Positions 17,297-26,202 are shown, numbered from the stretch's first letter. The stretch: DNA of 64,000 nucleotides from Bacillus sp. E(2018) (GCF_005503015.1 NZ_SCOL01000001.1:62001-126000); one strand, 5' to 3'. Numbers and translations: made by a program. Notes: a model not told the origin generated them from the sequence alone.

Positions 17297-18012
17297 GGTT
17301 GATTAAGGTTTCCGACGAAGAAGAGCTTAGTAGAATGGCAGCTGAATATGTGTTTTCAAAAATTAAGAGTTCAGAAAGAATTGTGCTAGGTCTAGCTACG
17401 GGAAGAACACCTTTAGGCATGTACCGACACCTTTCAAAATATAGTAAAGAGTATAAGCAGTCCTATTCACACGTTCACACGGTAAACCTTGACGAATATG
17501 TCGGTTCCAGAGCTTATCATGATTACATGGAACAAAACTTTTTCGATCACATCGGAATTCATAAGAATCAAACTCATCTCCCAGATGGTATCGCTGTAGA
17601 CCTTGAGAAAGAATGCAAGCGGTATGAAGAAGTAATCTTAAAGCTCGGTGGAATTGATCTGCAAGTGCTGGGTATTGGAGAAAACGGACATATCGGTTTT
17701 AATGAACCAGGTACAGATTTTAGTTCGCGAACCCATGTAGTCGAGTTAACAGAGTCTACATTAAGTGCAAACGCTAAATATTTCACACGAGAGAAACAGC
17801 CTCGAAAAGCGATCACGATGGGAATTGGAACGATACTCGAGAGCAAAGAAATCCTGCTTCTTGCAGCTGGTTTGAAGAAGGCTCATGCAGTAAGAGAGCT
17901 TTTTAAAGGATCTTTGAATCCGAACATTCCTGCTACCGTTCTAAATCATCATCCTAACGTTACGGTTATTGCTGATCGAGGTGCGAGGAGTCTTTTAGAA
18001 GAGGAGAGTTAA
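17293..18012 (+). CDS. nagB: Glucosamine-6-phosphate deaminase
   Basis: Converts glucosamine-6-P to fructose-6-P and ammonia, feeding salvaged amino sugar into glycolysis. 239 aa, typical of the short Firmicute enzymes. Motifs: GLATGRTPLGMYRHL (phosphate site), VNLDEYVG, GIGENGHIGFNEPG (catalytic region) and HVVELTEST. TTG 17293 overlaps the nagA stop as TTGA, with GGGGGAA 7 bases upstream, so translation is coupled. A longer open frame reaching 17251 has no site. Confidence 0.92.
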   Translation: MRLIKVSDEEELSRMAAEYVFSKIKSSERIVLGLATGRTPLGMYRHLSKYSKEYKQSYSHVHTVNLDEYVGSRAYHDYMEQNFFDHIGIHKNQTHLPDGIAVDLEKECKRYEEVILKLGGIDLQVLGIGENGHIGFNEPGTDFSSRTHVVELTESTLSANAKYFTREKQPRKAITMGIGTILESKEILLLAAGLKKAHAVRELFKGSLNPNIPATVLNHHPNVTVIADRGARSLLEEES

Positions 18013-18020
18013 GTATTTTT

Positions 18021-18740
18021 ATGATAGATAAAACATCACCAATGCCACTTTACTTTCAGATCGAAGAAGCGATTAAACAAAAGATTGATAAAGGCGAATG
18101 GGAATCTGAAACCATGATACCTTCTGAAAGAGAGTTTGCTGAGAACTATGAAGTAAGCCGCATGACAGTTCGACAGGCTATTAATAATCTTGTGAATGAT
18201 GGCTACTTAACCCGCCGAAAAGGGAAAGGTACGTTTGTTTCTGCAAAGAAAATCGAGCAGAAGCTTCTAGGCCTTACAAGCTTTACAGAAGACATGAAGT
18301 CACGGGGCTATAAACCCGCATCTAGACTCATATCTTTTCAAAAGACAACCGCCGAAAATAGAGTAGCAAAAGCGCTTGAGATTGAAGAGAATCAAGAAAT
18401 TTATGAGATTAAACGTGTTCGCCTTGCAAATGACATTCCAATGGCGTTCGAGACGACTTATGTTCCTGTTGATCTTCTTGAAATAAACGAATCACATATA
18501 AAAGAAGGTTCTTTGTATTCTGAAGTTGAGAATGCAGGCTTTGTAATAGATTATGCGACACAAAGTTTAGAAGCGTCCATTTCGCGTGAAGCGGAAAGCG
18601 AGATACTCGAGATTACAAAAGGCGCAGCCGTTCTTCTTATTAAGAGACAAACGTATTTAACGACAGGAAGGCCTCTTGAGCTCGTTCATTCGGTGTATCG
18701 AGGCGATCGCTACAAATTTATGATCGATATGAAACGCTGA
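18021..18740 (+). CDS. nagR: GntR/UTRA transcriptional regulator of amino-sugar use
   Basis: 239-aa repressor of the HutC/YvoA (NagR) subfamily. The winged-helix N-terminus (SPMPLYFQIEEAIKQKI, SEREFAENYEVSRMTVRQA, RRKGKGTFV) is followed by a UTRA effector domain (GLTSFTEDMKSRGY, IYEIKRVRLANDIPMAFETT). B. subtilis NagR binds glucosamine-6-P or GlcNAc-6-P. The gene is 8 bases after nagB. The two identical palindromes at 12507 and 16045 are its probable operators. Confidence 0.88.
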   Translation: MIDKTSPMPLYFQIEEAIKQKIDKGEWESETMIPSEREFAENYEVSRMTVRQAINNLVNDGYLTRRKGKGTFVSAKKIEQKLLGLTSFTEDMKSRGYKPASRLISFQKTTAENRVAKALEIEENQEIYEIKRVRLANDIPMAFETTYVPVDLLEINESHIKEGSLYSEVENAGFVIDYATQSLEASISREAESEILEITKGAAVLLIKRQTYLTTGRPLELVHSVYRGDRYKFMIDMKR

Positions 18741-18761
18741 TAGACAGCGTTTTATATAAAA

Positions 18762-18776
18762 ATGAAAGCGTTTACT
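18762..18776 (+). promoter_or_regulatory. cre site before the PTS gene
   Basis: ATGAAAGCGTTTACT fits the cre consensus WTGNAANCGNWWNCW at all fixed positions. It lies 17 bases before the murP start, suggesting CcpA repression of the permease part of the cluster. Confidence 0.78.
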
Positions 18777-18793
18777 AAAAAGGGGGAAGAAGC

Positions 18794-20167
18794 ATGGGGA
18801 AAGAGCAGCAAATGGCTCATGGTATCATCGAAAAACTTGGAGGTTCTTCGAACATTCAATCGTTGATGCACTGTATGACTAGAATTCGGGTTAATCTACA
18901 CGACCCGTCAAAGGCAGATCTAAAAGGTCTTAAAGAAGTAGATGGTGTGTTGGGTGTCGTGGAAGATGATACGTTACAAATCATTGTTGGGCCGGGCATC
19001 GTTAATCGTGTCACGCTTGCAATGAGTGAAGAGACGGGTATGAACATTCAATCTCTAGATGAGACGGATTCAATGGACCTCGAACAGATGGCACGCATGA
19101 ATAAGGATGCCATCAACAAGAAAAACGCAACTCCTTTTAAACAATTCTTGCGCAAGATTGCTAGTATCTTTATTCCACTGATTCCTGCGATCGTAGCGTC
19201 TGGATTAATAGCTGGGATGTCAAACGTAGCTGTAAGAATGGGTGCTGATCCAGAATCCTCAATTATGCAGATGCTTAGCTTAATCGGCTGGGGTGTATTT
19301 AGTTATCTAGCTGTTTTTGTTGGTATCAATACAGCCAAGGAATTTGGTGGAACTCCAGCATTAGGTGGAGCAGCAGGAATTTTACTGATTAACCCTGGTC
19401 TTGCGAATATTACCCTCTTTGGAGATCCACTTGTGGTAGGGCGTGGTGGATTAATTGGTGTAATGCTTGCCGCTGTTCTAATTGCCTTTCTGGAAAAGCG
19501 TATTAGAAAATTTGTACACCCTTCCATCGACATTATTGTTACGCCAACATTAGCATTATTAATTACAGGCTTTGCAACGTTATTTGTTCTTCAGCCAGTA
19601 GGCGGATTTTTGTCAGATTTAATTACAAAAGGTTTGTTAAATTTAATTGATATTGGCGGTATTTTCTCTGGACTTATCTTAGCAGGAACATTCCTTCCAT
19701 TGGTTGTAACAGGATTGCATCAAGGGTTAACACCAGTGCACATGGAGCTTATTAATACGATTGGTGATGATCCATTGTTACCAATTTTAGCAATGGGTGG
19801 AGCAGGGCAAGTTGGTGCTGCATTTGCGATCTACTTTAAGACGAAGAACCAACGTCTACGTAAAGTTATTAAAGGTGGATTACCTGTAGGTATGCTTGGA
19901 ATCGGAGAGCCGTTAATCTTTGGAGTTACATTGCCTCTTGGTCGCCCATTCTTAACAGCTTGTCTAGGAGCAGCTGTTGGTGGAGCGTTCCAAGCATTCT
20001 ATGAAGTGGCTACGATTGCCATCGGTGTGTCAGGCATTCCACTCGTGTTCCTTGTAAATGCAAACGAAATGGTCCTCTATTTAGTAGGTTTAGTAATTGC
20101 TTATTTCTTTGGATTCTTATTCACATGGACGTTTGGATTTAAAGAGAGCATGGCAAAAGACATCTAA
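18794..20167 (+). CDS. murP: PTS EIIBC permease, N-acetylmuramic acid type
   Basis: Imports and phosphorylates MurNAc (or MurNAc-containing disaccharide). 457 aa in B-C order. The EIIB domain has phospho-cysteine motif HCMTRIRV (about residues 27-34). An EIIC domain of about ten helices includes GLHQGLTPVHMELI and GEPLIFGVTLPLG. There is no EIIA domain, so a general glucose-type EIIA must supply phosphate, as for B. subtilis MurP. The adjoining mupG and murQ genes support the MurNAc assignment over sucrose-type relatives. Confidence 0.87.
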   Translation: MGKEQQMAHGIIEKLGGSSNIQSLMHCMTRIRVNLHDPSKADLKGLKEVDGVLGVVEDDTLQIIVGPGIVNRVTLAMSEETGMNIQSLDETDSMDLEQMARMNKDAINKKNATPFKQFLRKIASIFIPLIPAIVASGLIAGMSNVAVRMGADPESSIMQMLSLIGWGVFSYLAVFVGINTAKEFGGTPALGGAAGILLINPGLANITLFGDPLVVGRGGLIGVMLAAVLIAFLEKRIRKFVHPSIDIIVTPTLALLITGFATLFVLQPVGGFLSDLITKGLLNLIDIGGIFSGLILAGTFLPLVVTGLHQGLTPVHMELINTIGDDPLLPILAMGGAGQVGAAFAIYFKTKNQRLRKVIKGGLPVGMLGIGEPLIFGVTLPLGRPFLTACLGAAVGGAFQAFYEVATIAIGVSGIPLVFLVNANEMVLYLVGLVIAYFFGFLFTWTFGFKESMAKDI

Positions 20168-20186
20168 CGAATCAGGAGTGAACGTT

Positions 20187-21245
20187 TTGTGTTATGGGAT
20201 TTCAATCTATCTGAGTGAATCAGACATTTTTAATAGAAACTGGATGGAGAAAGCCGCTACGAATGGCTTTCAATACATCTTTACTTCTCTTCATATACCT
20301 GAAGAGAAGGACGTGGATTACGTTAAGCAAGTTAAATGGTTAGGGAAAACAGCTCAAGAGTTTCATATGGAAGTAATGGCAGATGTTTCACCAGCTTCGC
20401 TTGAGCGTTTGGGTTTATCATTCTCTGAACTGCCTTCCTTAAAAGACTGGGGCATTTCGGGTATCAGGATGGATTATGGGTTTACAGCCAAGCAGATCGC
20501 TTGGCTGTCTCATCATCTTAAAGTTGGTTTGAACGCAAGTACCATTGATGACGGCCAGCTTAAGAAGTTAATGGATGAGGGACTTGAACCGAATCAAACA
20601 GAAGCTTGGCACAACTTTTATCCAAAGCCATATACCGGCATATCAAAAGAATATCACTATGAAAGAAATGCTTTGTTTCATCGGTATGGAATTAAAACGA
20701 TGGCATTTATTCAAGGTGATGAAAAATTGCGCGGCCCTCTTCATTTAGGGCTTCCTACAATCGAAAATCACAGGCATGTTTCACCGGTACTTGCTGCGTT
20801 GGAACTTCAAGAAATGAAAACGGATAAAATCTGTGTAGGAGATTTAAACCTTACGAACAAAACTTTGCAAGAATTAAAGTTTTTAATGGAAGATACCGTG
20901 CCTCTTTATACCGTCTTTAATAAAGGATATGAGACATTTGGTAACACGGTTCATACGAATAGAATGGATGCTGCAGAGTATGTGATTCGGTCCGTTGAAT
21001 CACGACATCAGCCTTCTTATTTTCAACAAGAAGCTCATGAGTTAGATGTATTTAATAAAGGAACGATAACGGTTGAAAACGAGTTATATGGCAGATATGC
21101 GGGTGAACTACAGATTTGTTTAAAAGATATTCCTGCTGATCCAAAAACGAATGTAGCAGGCCATATCAAAAAAGAGAGCTTGTCACTGATGAAAAAAGTT
21201 GGAAGTGGCAAAAGGTTTGTGCTGTTGAATTCAGAAGTGAAATAA
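20187..21245 (+). CDS. mupG: 6-phospho-N-acetylmuramidase MupG (DUF871)
   Basis: Splits imported MurNAc-6-P-GlcNAc disaccharide inside the cell, the role shown for S. aureus MupG. 352 aa: an N-terminal TIM-barrel-like DUF871 domain (CYGISIYLSES, FQYIFTSLHIPEE, ISGIRMDYGF, AWHNFYPKPYTG, MAFIQGD). A smaller C-terminal beta domain (VENELYGRYAGELQI) follows. TTG 20187 is chosen because AGGAG (20174-20178) is 8 bases upstream; GTG 20178 overlaps that site. It is bracketed by murP and murQ, as in staphylococcal mup operons. Confidence 0.88.
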   Translation: MCYGISIYLSESDIFNRNWMEKAATNGFQYIFTSLHIPEEKDVDYVKQVKWLGKTAQEFHMEVMADVSPASLERLGLSFSELPSLKDWGISGIRMDYGFTAKQIAWLSHHLKVGLNASTIDDGQLKKLMDEGLEPNQTEAWHNFYPKPYTGISKEYHYERNALFHRYGIKTMAFIQGDEKLRGPLHLGLPTIENHRHVSPVLAALELQEMKTDKICVGDLNLTNKTLQELKFLMEDTVPLYTVFNKGYETFGNTVHTNRMDAAEYVIRSVESRHQPSYFQQEAHELDVFNKGTITVENELYGRYAGELQICLKDIPADPKTNVAGHIKKESLSLMKKVGSGKRFVLLNSEVK

Positions 21246-21282
21246 AGATTTGTTAACTATCAACCACTTAAAGGAGATCAAG

Positions 21283-22188
21283 ATGGACTTAACCAAATTG
21301 GCTACAGAAAAAAGAAATCCTAACACGTTAACTATTGATGAACTTACAACTTTAGAAGTGATCCAAAAAATACACGAAGCCGATCTGGGAGTAGCCAGTT
21401 GTATTACTCCTGTTTTAAAAGAAATCAGTTCAGTTGTTGAAAAAGTAGTCACGGCTTTCGATAATGAAGGTCGATTGATCTATATCGGTGCAGGAACAAG
21501 TGGACGACTAGGTGTGTTGGATGCATCAGAGTGCCCTCCCACATACGGTACAGATCCTAGTTTAGTAGTAGGTGTCATCGCAGGCGGTGAGTATGCCCTT
21601 CAGCATGCGATTGAAGGCGCGGAAGATGATGCAGAGTTAGGTGAATCTGATCTTAAAGCTTTAAACATAACGGAACAAGATGTCGTTGTAGCTATTGCGG
21701 CTTCTGGCAGAACTCCATATTGCTTAGGGGCGATGAAGTATGCCAAAACAAAAGGAGCCCTAACGGCTGCACTTGTGTGTTCTTCAGATTCACCGATGGA
21801 AAAGCTTGCTGATATTAGCATTCCGGTTGTTACGGGGCCAGAAGTGGTCACAGGTTCTACTCGAATGAAAGCAGGTACCGCTCAAAAACTTGTGTTGAAC
21901 ATGATCAGTACAGCCAGCATGGTGAGATGGGGTAAGGTGTACAGCAACCTCATGGTCGATGTTCAACCAACCAATGAGAAACTAGTTCAGCGCGCTAAAA
22001 ATATTATTATCGAAGCTTCTGGCGCAACAGAAGAAGAAGCTGAGACGGCTTTGCAAGAACAAGGCGGCAACACCAAGGCTGCGATTTTTCAGCTTGTTAC
22101 AGGCGTGGCGTCACAAGAAGCAAAATTGCTGCTAGATCAGCATAATGGAAAGTTAAAAGAAGCGATACGTCATTTTACTCAAAAGTGA
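21283..22188 (+). CDS. murQ: N-acetylmuramic acid 6-phosphate etherase
   Basis: Removes lactate from MurNAc-6-P to give GlcNAc-6-P, which NagA then uses. 301 aa with an SIS domain: ATEKRNPNTLTIDEL at the N-terminus, YIGAGTSGRLGVLDASECPPTYG (split as YIGAGTSGRLG and DASECPPTYG), ALQHAIEGAEDD and TGSTRMKAGTAQKL, then a UBA-like C-terminal part. ATG 21283 follows AAAGGAG by 6 bases. It closes the MurNAc route of the cluster. Confidence 0.94.
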   Translation: MDLTKLATEKRNPNTLTIDELTTLEVIQKIHEADLGVASCITPVLKEISSVVEKVVTAFDNEGRLIYIGAGTSGRLGVLDASECPPTYGTDPSLVVGVIAGGEYALQHAIEGAEDDAELGESDLKALNITEQDVVVAIAASGRTPYCLGAMKYAKTKGALTAALVCSSDSPMEKLADISIPVVTGPEVVTGSTRMKAGTAQKLVLNMISTASMVRWGKVYSNLMVDVQPTNEKLVQRAKNIIIEASGATEEEAETALQEQGGNTKAAIFQLVTGVASQEAKLLLDQHNGKLKEAIRHFTQK

Positions 22189-22202
22189 GAGGGGTAGGTA
22201 CT

Positions 22203-23609
22203 ATGTTAGGTTTCTTACAGCGTATTGGTCGTGCGCTCATGCTTCCGATCGCAGTTCTTCCTGCAGCTGGACTTTTGCTCCGTTTTGGGCAAGACGATTT
22301 ATTAGACATACCATTCTTAGTGGCATCAGGTAATGCGATCTTCGGTCATCTAGCGCTATTATTTGCGATAGGCGTCGCAGTAGGACTTTCCAGAGATGGA
22401 AGTGGAGCTGCTGGACTTGCAGGAGCAATCGGTTACTTTGTGTTAACAGAAGGAGCGAAAACATTTGCCGAAGTAAACCTAAATTATGACGGAAAATTTG
22501 ATATGTCCGTCTTAGGAGGTATTCTCGCAGGGGTTATAGCCGGACTTTTATATAACAAATTTTATAATACGAAACTTCCTGAATGGCTTTCTTTCTTTGG
22601 AGGGAAAAGATTTGTTCCAATCATAACAGCGGGAACGATGGTACTTCTAGCGCTTGTTTTCGGATTTATTTGGCCATACCTTCAGATGGGATTAGAAAAC
22701 GTTGGTACTTGGATTACAAGTGCTGGTGCGATCGGTGCAGGAATCTTCGGTTTCTTTAACCGCTTATTATTACCACTTGGACTTCATCATGTACTCAACA
22801 GTTTCTTATGGTTTGTATTCGGTGAATTTACTGGTGAAAATGGGAAGGTCGTTACGGGTGATCTATGGAGATTCTTTGCTGAAGATCCTAAGGCAGGATT
22901 TTATATGGCTGGATTTTTCCCTGTGATGATGTTCGGACTACCAGCTGCTTGTTTAGCCATGATTCATACTGCAAAAAAACATCGTAAAAAGGCAGTTGCG
23001 GGAATGTTAGGAAGTTTAGCGCTTACTTCGTTTGTTACTGGAATTACAGAACCTATCGAATTTGCGTTCATGTTCCTATCTCCTTTATTGTATGTGATTC
23101 ATGCTGTATTAACGGCTGTTTCAATGTCGGTCGCCGTATTACTAGATATCCATCACGGGTTCACGTTTTCTGCTGGTGCGATTGATTATTTCTTAAACAT
23201 CGGTATCTCGCAGAATGGTTGGTTGTTACTTCCGATGGGGGCAGTATATTTTGTTCTATATTATGGTATATTCCGTTATCTGATTGTAAAACTGAACTTG
23301 CAAACACCTGGACGGGAAGAGGAAGAAACTCTTGTATCAGAAGCTGCAGCTACTACTACAGCGAGTGAGAAGTATGAAACGGCAGCATCAGCATATTTGA
23401 GTGCACTCGGAGGAAAAGATAATATTGTACTGCTGGAAAACTGTATTACTAGGTTAAGAGTTCAGATTAAAGACTTGTCAGTGGTTGATGAAGAAGCACT
23501 TAAAAAAGCAGGATCAAAAGGTCTGATCAAGCTTAATAACCAAAATATACAGGTCGTAGTAGGATCTGAGGTTGAACCGATCGCAGATTGTATGAGAGAT
23601 AAGCTATAA
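22203..23609 (+). CDS. nagP: PTS EIICB permease, N-acetylglucosamine type
   Basis: Imports and phosphorylates GlcNAc. 468 aa in C-B order: the EIIC domain opens FLQRIGRALMLPIAVLPAAG and contains LGLHHVLNSFLWF and GITEPIEFAFMF. The EIIB domain at the end carries phospho-cysteine NCITRLRVQI. EIIA is missing, as in B. subtilis NagP. ATG 22203 is 14 bases after murQ; a GTG at 22185 overlapping murQ is less likely given GAGAGGGG. GlcNAc specificity is inferred from the glucose/GlcNAc subfamily and context. Confidence 0.87.
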   Translation: MLGFLQRIGRALMLPIAVLPAAGLLLRFGQDDLLDIPFLVASGNAIFGHLALLFAIGVAVGLSRDGSGAAGLAGAIGYFVLTEGAKTFAEVNLNYDGKFDMSVLGGILAGVIAGLLYNKFYNTKLPEWLSFFGGKRFVPIITAGTMVLLALVFGFIWPYLQMGLENVGTWITSAGAIGAGIFGFFNRLLLPLGLHHVLNSFLWFVFGEFTGENGKVVTGDLWRFFAEDPKAGFYMAGFFPVMMFGLPAACLAMIHTAKKHRKKAVAGMLGSLALTSFVTGITEPIEFAFMFLSPLLYVIHAVLTAVSMSVAVLLDIHHGFTFSAGAIDYFLNIGISQNGWLLLPMGAVYFVLYYGIFRYLIVKLNLQTPGREEEETLVSEAAATTTASEKYETAASAYLSALGGKDNIVLLENCITRLRVQIKDLSVVDEEALKKAGSKGLIKLNNQNIQVVVGSEVEPIADCMRDKL

Positions 23610-23623
23610 AGCTATAAAACTAT

Positions 23624-23662
23624 AAAAAAAGACCGCCATCTTCTTTTAAGAAAATGGTGGTC
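23624..23662 (-). terminator. Terminator of the YjcZ-like gene, possibly shared with the PTS operon
   Basis: GACCGCCAT (23631-23639) pairs with ATGGTGGTC (23654-23662), and inner TTCTT/AAGAA extends it. The strong T-run is on the minus strand; plus-strand termination would be weak. Confidence 0.75.
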
Positions 23663-23671
23663 ACTTCTTTA

Positions 23672-23842
23672 TTACACGTTCCAATAACCACTTACTGGTA
23701 CGTTTGCTGCGTATCCATAGGAACATGGGTAAGCATAAACACAGCAGTTGCCATTAAACGAGACGGCTCCGACAATAATGAGCAGCACGAATAGTACCAC
23801 GTAAAGCGTAAAGTTATTAGAACAGTACTTTCTAGACGACAT
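23672..23842 (-). CDS. YjcZ-family-like small hydrophobic protein
   Basis: 56 aa: polar N-terminus SSRKYCSNN, then FTLYVVLFVLLIIVGAV and a Cys/Tyr/Gly-containing tail (CCVYAYPCSYGYAAN). The core resembles the FALIVVLFILLIIVG helix of YjcZ-type sporulation peptides. GAGGAGTG lies 5 bases before ATG 23842, and a good minus-strand terminator follows. The unusual feature is the Cys-rich tail. Function unknown; spore-associated by family. Confidence 0.75.
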   Translation of the reverse strand: MSSRKYCSNNFTLYVVLFVLLIIVGAVSFNGNCCVYAYPCSYGYAANVPVSGYWNV

Positions 23843-23968
23843 ATTTTCACTCCTCTTCTTGCATGTGAGAAGCCGATTTCTCTCCTCAACTCATTTTATG
23901 CAAGTGGGATGAGCATAGAAACGGTGATAAATGCCCCATTTTAGAAGAGTCGAATACATTAAAGAAGT

Positions 23969-24637
23969 CTATTTATATGCCTCATCCAAGATAATGTATA
24001 AGTAATCTACGAATTCACCTTTTGAGAACATCGTAACTTCATATACATTACCAAGGTCGTTGTATACATAAGCGGTATCTGTGTCCGTTGTTTCTTCAAC
24101 ATCTACAGGAAGCCCCGCTAGTTCAAGTGCTCTAGTCATTTCTTCATCATTAAACAAGATTTCTTCATCAATTACAGAATAGACTAGACGAGCTGCTTTT
24201 CCTTCTACAAACGTTACCTCATATTTATCATTCTGATAATAGTTTACGATAGCGGGAACAAATTCTGTCGTACCTGAGTAGCGAAACTGAATCTTTTCAG
24301 AACGGTTCGGTTTACCCCATCTGTCGCTGATTTGTTTTTCGGTAGAGTTTGTGAGTTCACTTGCAACAAATTGATGTTCACTAGTTAGATAGTCTTTTTG
24401 TTCGCTATCCTCACTTACTGTCTCATCTTCAGCAGTGTTGTTGTTTTCATCTTCTGTAGTTGTTGCCTCTGTTGCTTCAGGATTCTCTTTTTCTGAATCA
24501 GAAGTGGAGCTATCAGTAGAATCTTCCTTTTCAGCCTTTGGTTCGGAAGCTCCTTGTTCGTTTTGTTTTGTTTCCTTCGAACAAGCTGTTACTAAAAGTA
24601 ACCCAATTATAAGAAATAGCGTTATAAGTTTTTTCAT
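23969..24637 (-). CDS. Putative lipoprotein, unknown function
   Basis: 222 aa with a lipoprotein signal (KKLITLFLIIGLLLVTAC, lipobox VTAC). A Ser/Glu/Thr/Asp-rich acidic linker of about 65 residues follows. The folded C-terminal domain begins at HQFVASELTNSTEKQISDRW and contains alternating strands (RYSGTTEFVPAIVNYY). No family recognised. GAGGGAG precedes ATG 24637. Likely membrane-anchored outside the cell. Confidence 0.8.
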   Translation of the reverse strand: MKKLITLFLIIGLLLVTACSKETKQNEQGASEPKAEKEDSTDSSTSDSEKENPEATEATTTEDENNNTAEDETVSEDSEQKDYLTSEHQFVASELTNSTEKQISDRWGKPNRSEKIQFRYSGTTEFVPAIVNYYQNDKYEVTFVEGKAARLVYSVIDEEILFNDEEMTRALELAGLPVDVEETTDTDTAYVYNDLGNVYEVTMFSKGEFVDYLYIILDEAYK

Positions 24638-24820
24638 GTTACTCCCTCATTATGTAATTCATATTGTTAAACAGACACTTTCAATGTTAACAAAAGAGTA
24701 CATAAATTGAAAATGAAAAAGTTTGGCAGACGAAGAAACTTATATCCTTTTCAGAATAGAATGACATTTAAGCACCTTATTTTCATAAAATAAAGATATA
24801 TGAAAAAGCGGCGACCACCT

Positions 24821-24899
24821 AATTAAGCGTTGATGGCAGTATTTGGCTGTCTTATATACAGCACGTACTCAAAGTGAGAATGCTATTACGCTTTAAATT
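24821..24899 (+). other. Possible structured RNA in a 380-base gap
   Basis: The gap 24638-25018 holds no gene. AAGCGT (24825-24830) can pair with ACGCTT (24888-24893) and flanking AATT with AATT, closing about 55 bases. Inside, short stems GCTGT/ACAGC (24846-24862) and GCA..CTC/GAG..TGC (24861-24883) can form, and T residues follow. No known riboswitch motif fits; this could be chance. Confidence 0.25.
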
Positions 24900-25018
24900 T
24901 TTATAGGCTGACTCTGAATTGAATACCTATAGTAATATTTCATTTTGTTAATAAATCAACTACAATATATGGTAGACATCCATTAAAAGGCATGATTGTG
25001 GAAGGGCAGGTGTTGGGG

Positions 25019-25663
25019 ATGCAGTATATTGTGTATGATTTAGAGATGACAAACCGGCTCTCGGAGATCATAGAGATAGGTGCCATTCGAATGATTGAGG
25101 TTGATGGTGAACTTAGAATAGCGGATACATTTCAATCATTCGTTCAACCTAAAATGGATAAGTTGAATACACGAATTACAAATCTAACGGGGATTACCAA
25201 AAAAGATTTAATATCAGCTCCGGCTTATACAGAGGCTATTGAAAACTTTAGGTCTTGGATTGGTCTAGAGGAATATTACCTTTGTTCCTGGGGGCCAGAA
25301 GATAAGTGGGCGCTCATTACAGATTCGACCTTTCATAAAGCAGAGACAGATTGGATCATCAACCATAATGATCTGCAATTTCATTTCAGTATCCTTCACG
25401 ATAGTGAAAAAGGATTTCGATATGGTTTATCACGAGCTCTTCAAGCATTGGAACTCGTGTATGAAGGTTCTAAGCATAGAGCACTTGACGATGCCATTAA
25501 CACAGCAAGAATCCTTACTAAAATTTATAAGAAGGTCAAATTTGTTAAGAACCCGACTTCTTTCTTAGAATCAAAGCTCTTTGAACCTGAAAAATTAGTA
25601 TATAAAACAAAGTCTGAAGTAAATGAATCTCCATTCGCGTCCTTGTCAAAGTTATTTAACTAA
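25019..25663 (+). CDS. DEDDh 3'-5' exonuclease domain protein (KapD/DnaQ-like)
   Basis: 214 aa nuclease trimming RNA or DNA 3' ends. ExoI motif YDLEMT (Asp7, Glu9), ExoII-region stretch LTGITKKDLISAPAY and ExoIII HRALDDAINTARI (His and Asp) are present, so the DEDDh set looks intact. ATG 25019 fits the usual short N-terminus and has AGGTG 6 bases upstream. An in-frame ATG at 24992 would add nine residues. It is a single gene. Related to KapD, but not close enough to name. Confidence 0.82.
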   Translation: MQYIVYDLEMTNRLSEIIEIGAIRMIEVDGELRIADTFQSFVQPKMDKLNTRITNLTGITKKDLISAPAYTEAIENFRSWIGLEEYYLCSWGPEDKWALITDSTFHKAETDWIINHNDLQFHFSILHDSEKGFRYGLSRALQALELVYEGSKHRALDDAINTARILTKIYKKVKFVKNPTSFLESKLFEPEKLVYKTKSEVNESPFASLSKLFN

Positions 25664-25886
25664 AGTAATTTTAGTTTTAAATGTAAACTTTTTAATGCAA
25701 ATAGTTAACCGTTCTGGCTAAGATAGGACTTATTTCCTGTTCTTTCGACTTGCTTCGACATAAATGTGTAGGTATTATAGGGTAAAATCCATAAAAAGTA
25801 AGATATGTCGTCATTTGACGAATTGTTTTTGTAGGAAAATGACCTTAGTTTCGATAATAATAGTTAGTAGTAGGGGGTGTTTGTTG

Positions 25887-26114
25887 GTGGATACTACATA
25901 TTACATAACCAATAAAAACAATCAGTTGTTGGAACTATTGAACACGATCGATCATTGCTTGACGGATGCCAAACTTGAGGAAGTTGATTCGATAATCAAG
26001 CTGAAAGAAGAACTGTTAGCAAACGATGGTATACATATAACGCCTGAGCAAATTAATAATATTATATCTTTATTGTTATCATTCGTACCAAATACAGTTA
26101 GAGAAGTTGGTTAA
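25887..26114 (+). CDS. Small protein of unknown function
   Basis: About 75 aa, helical and acidic (NNQLLELLNTIDHCLTDAKL, EEVDSIIKLKEELLAND), with no recognised motif. GTG 25887 is chosen because AGGGGGTG (25872-25879) is 7 bases upstream. The frame is open further upstream but lacks a site. It has its own terminator. Confidence 0.65.
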   Translation: MDTTYYITNKNNQLLELLNTIDHCLTDAKLEEVDSIIKLKEELLANDGIHITPEQINNIISLLLSFVPNTVREVG

Positions 26115-26116
26115 TG

Positions 26117-26146
26117 AAGAATCTCTTCAAAAAGAGGTTCTTTTTT
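26117..26146 (+). terminator. Intrinsic terminator
   Basis: AAGAATCTC (26117-26125) pairs with GAGGTTCTT (26134-26142), then TTTT. Confidence 0.85.
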
Positions 26147-26202
26147 ACTACCTAAAGTTTAATTCGCGATTGCTTTTTGTTTTTAGGGGGTAATAATGAA
26201 AA

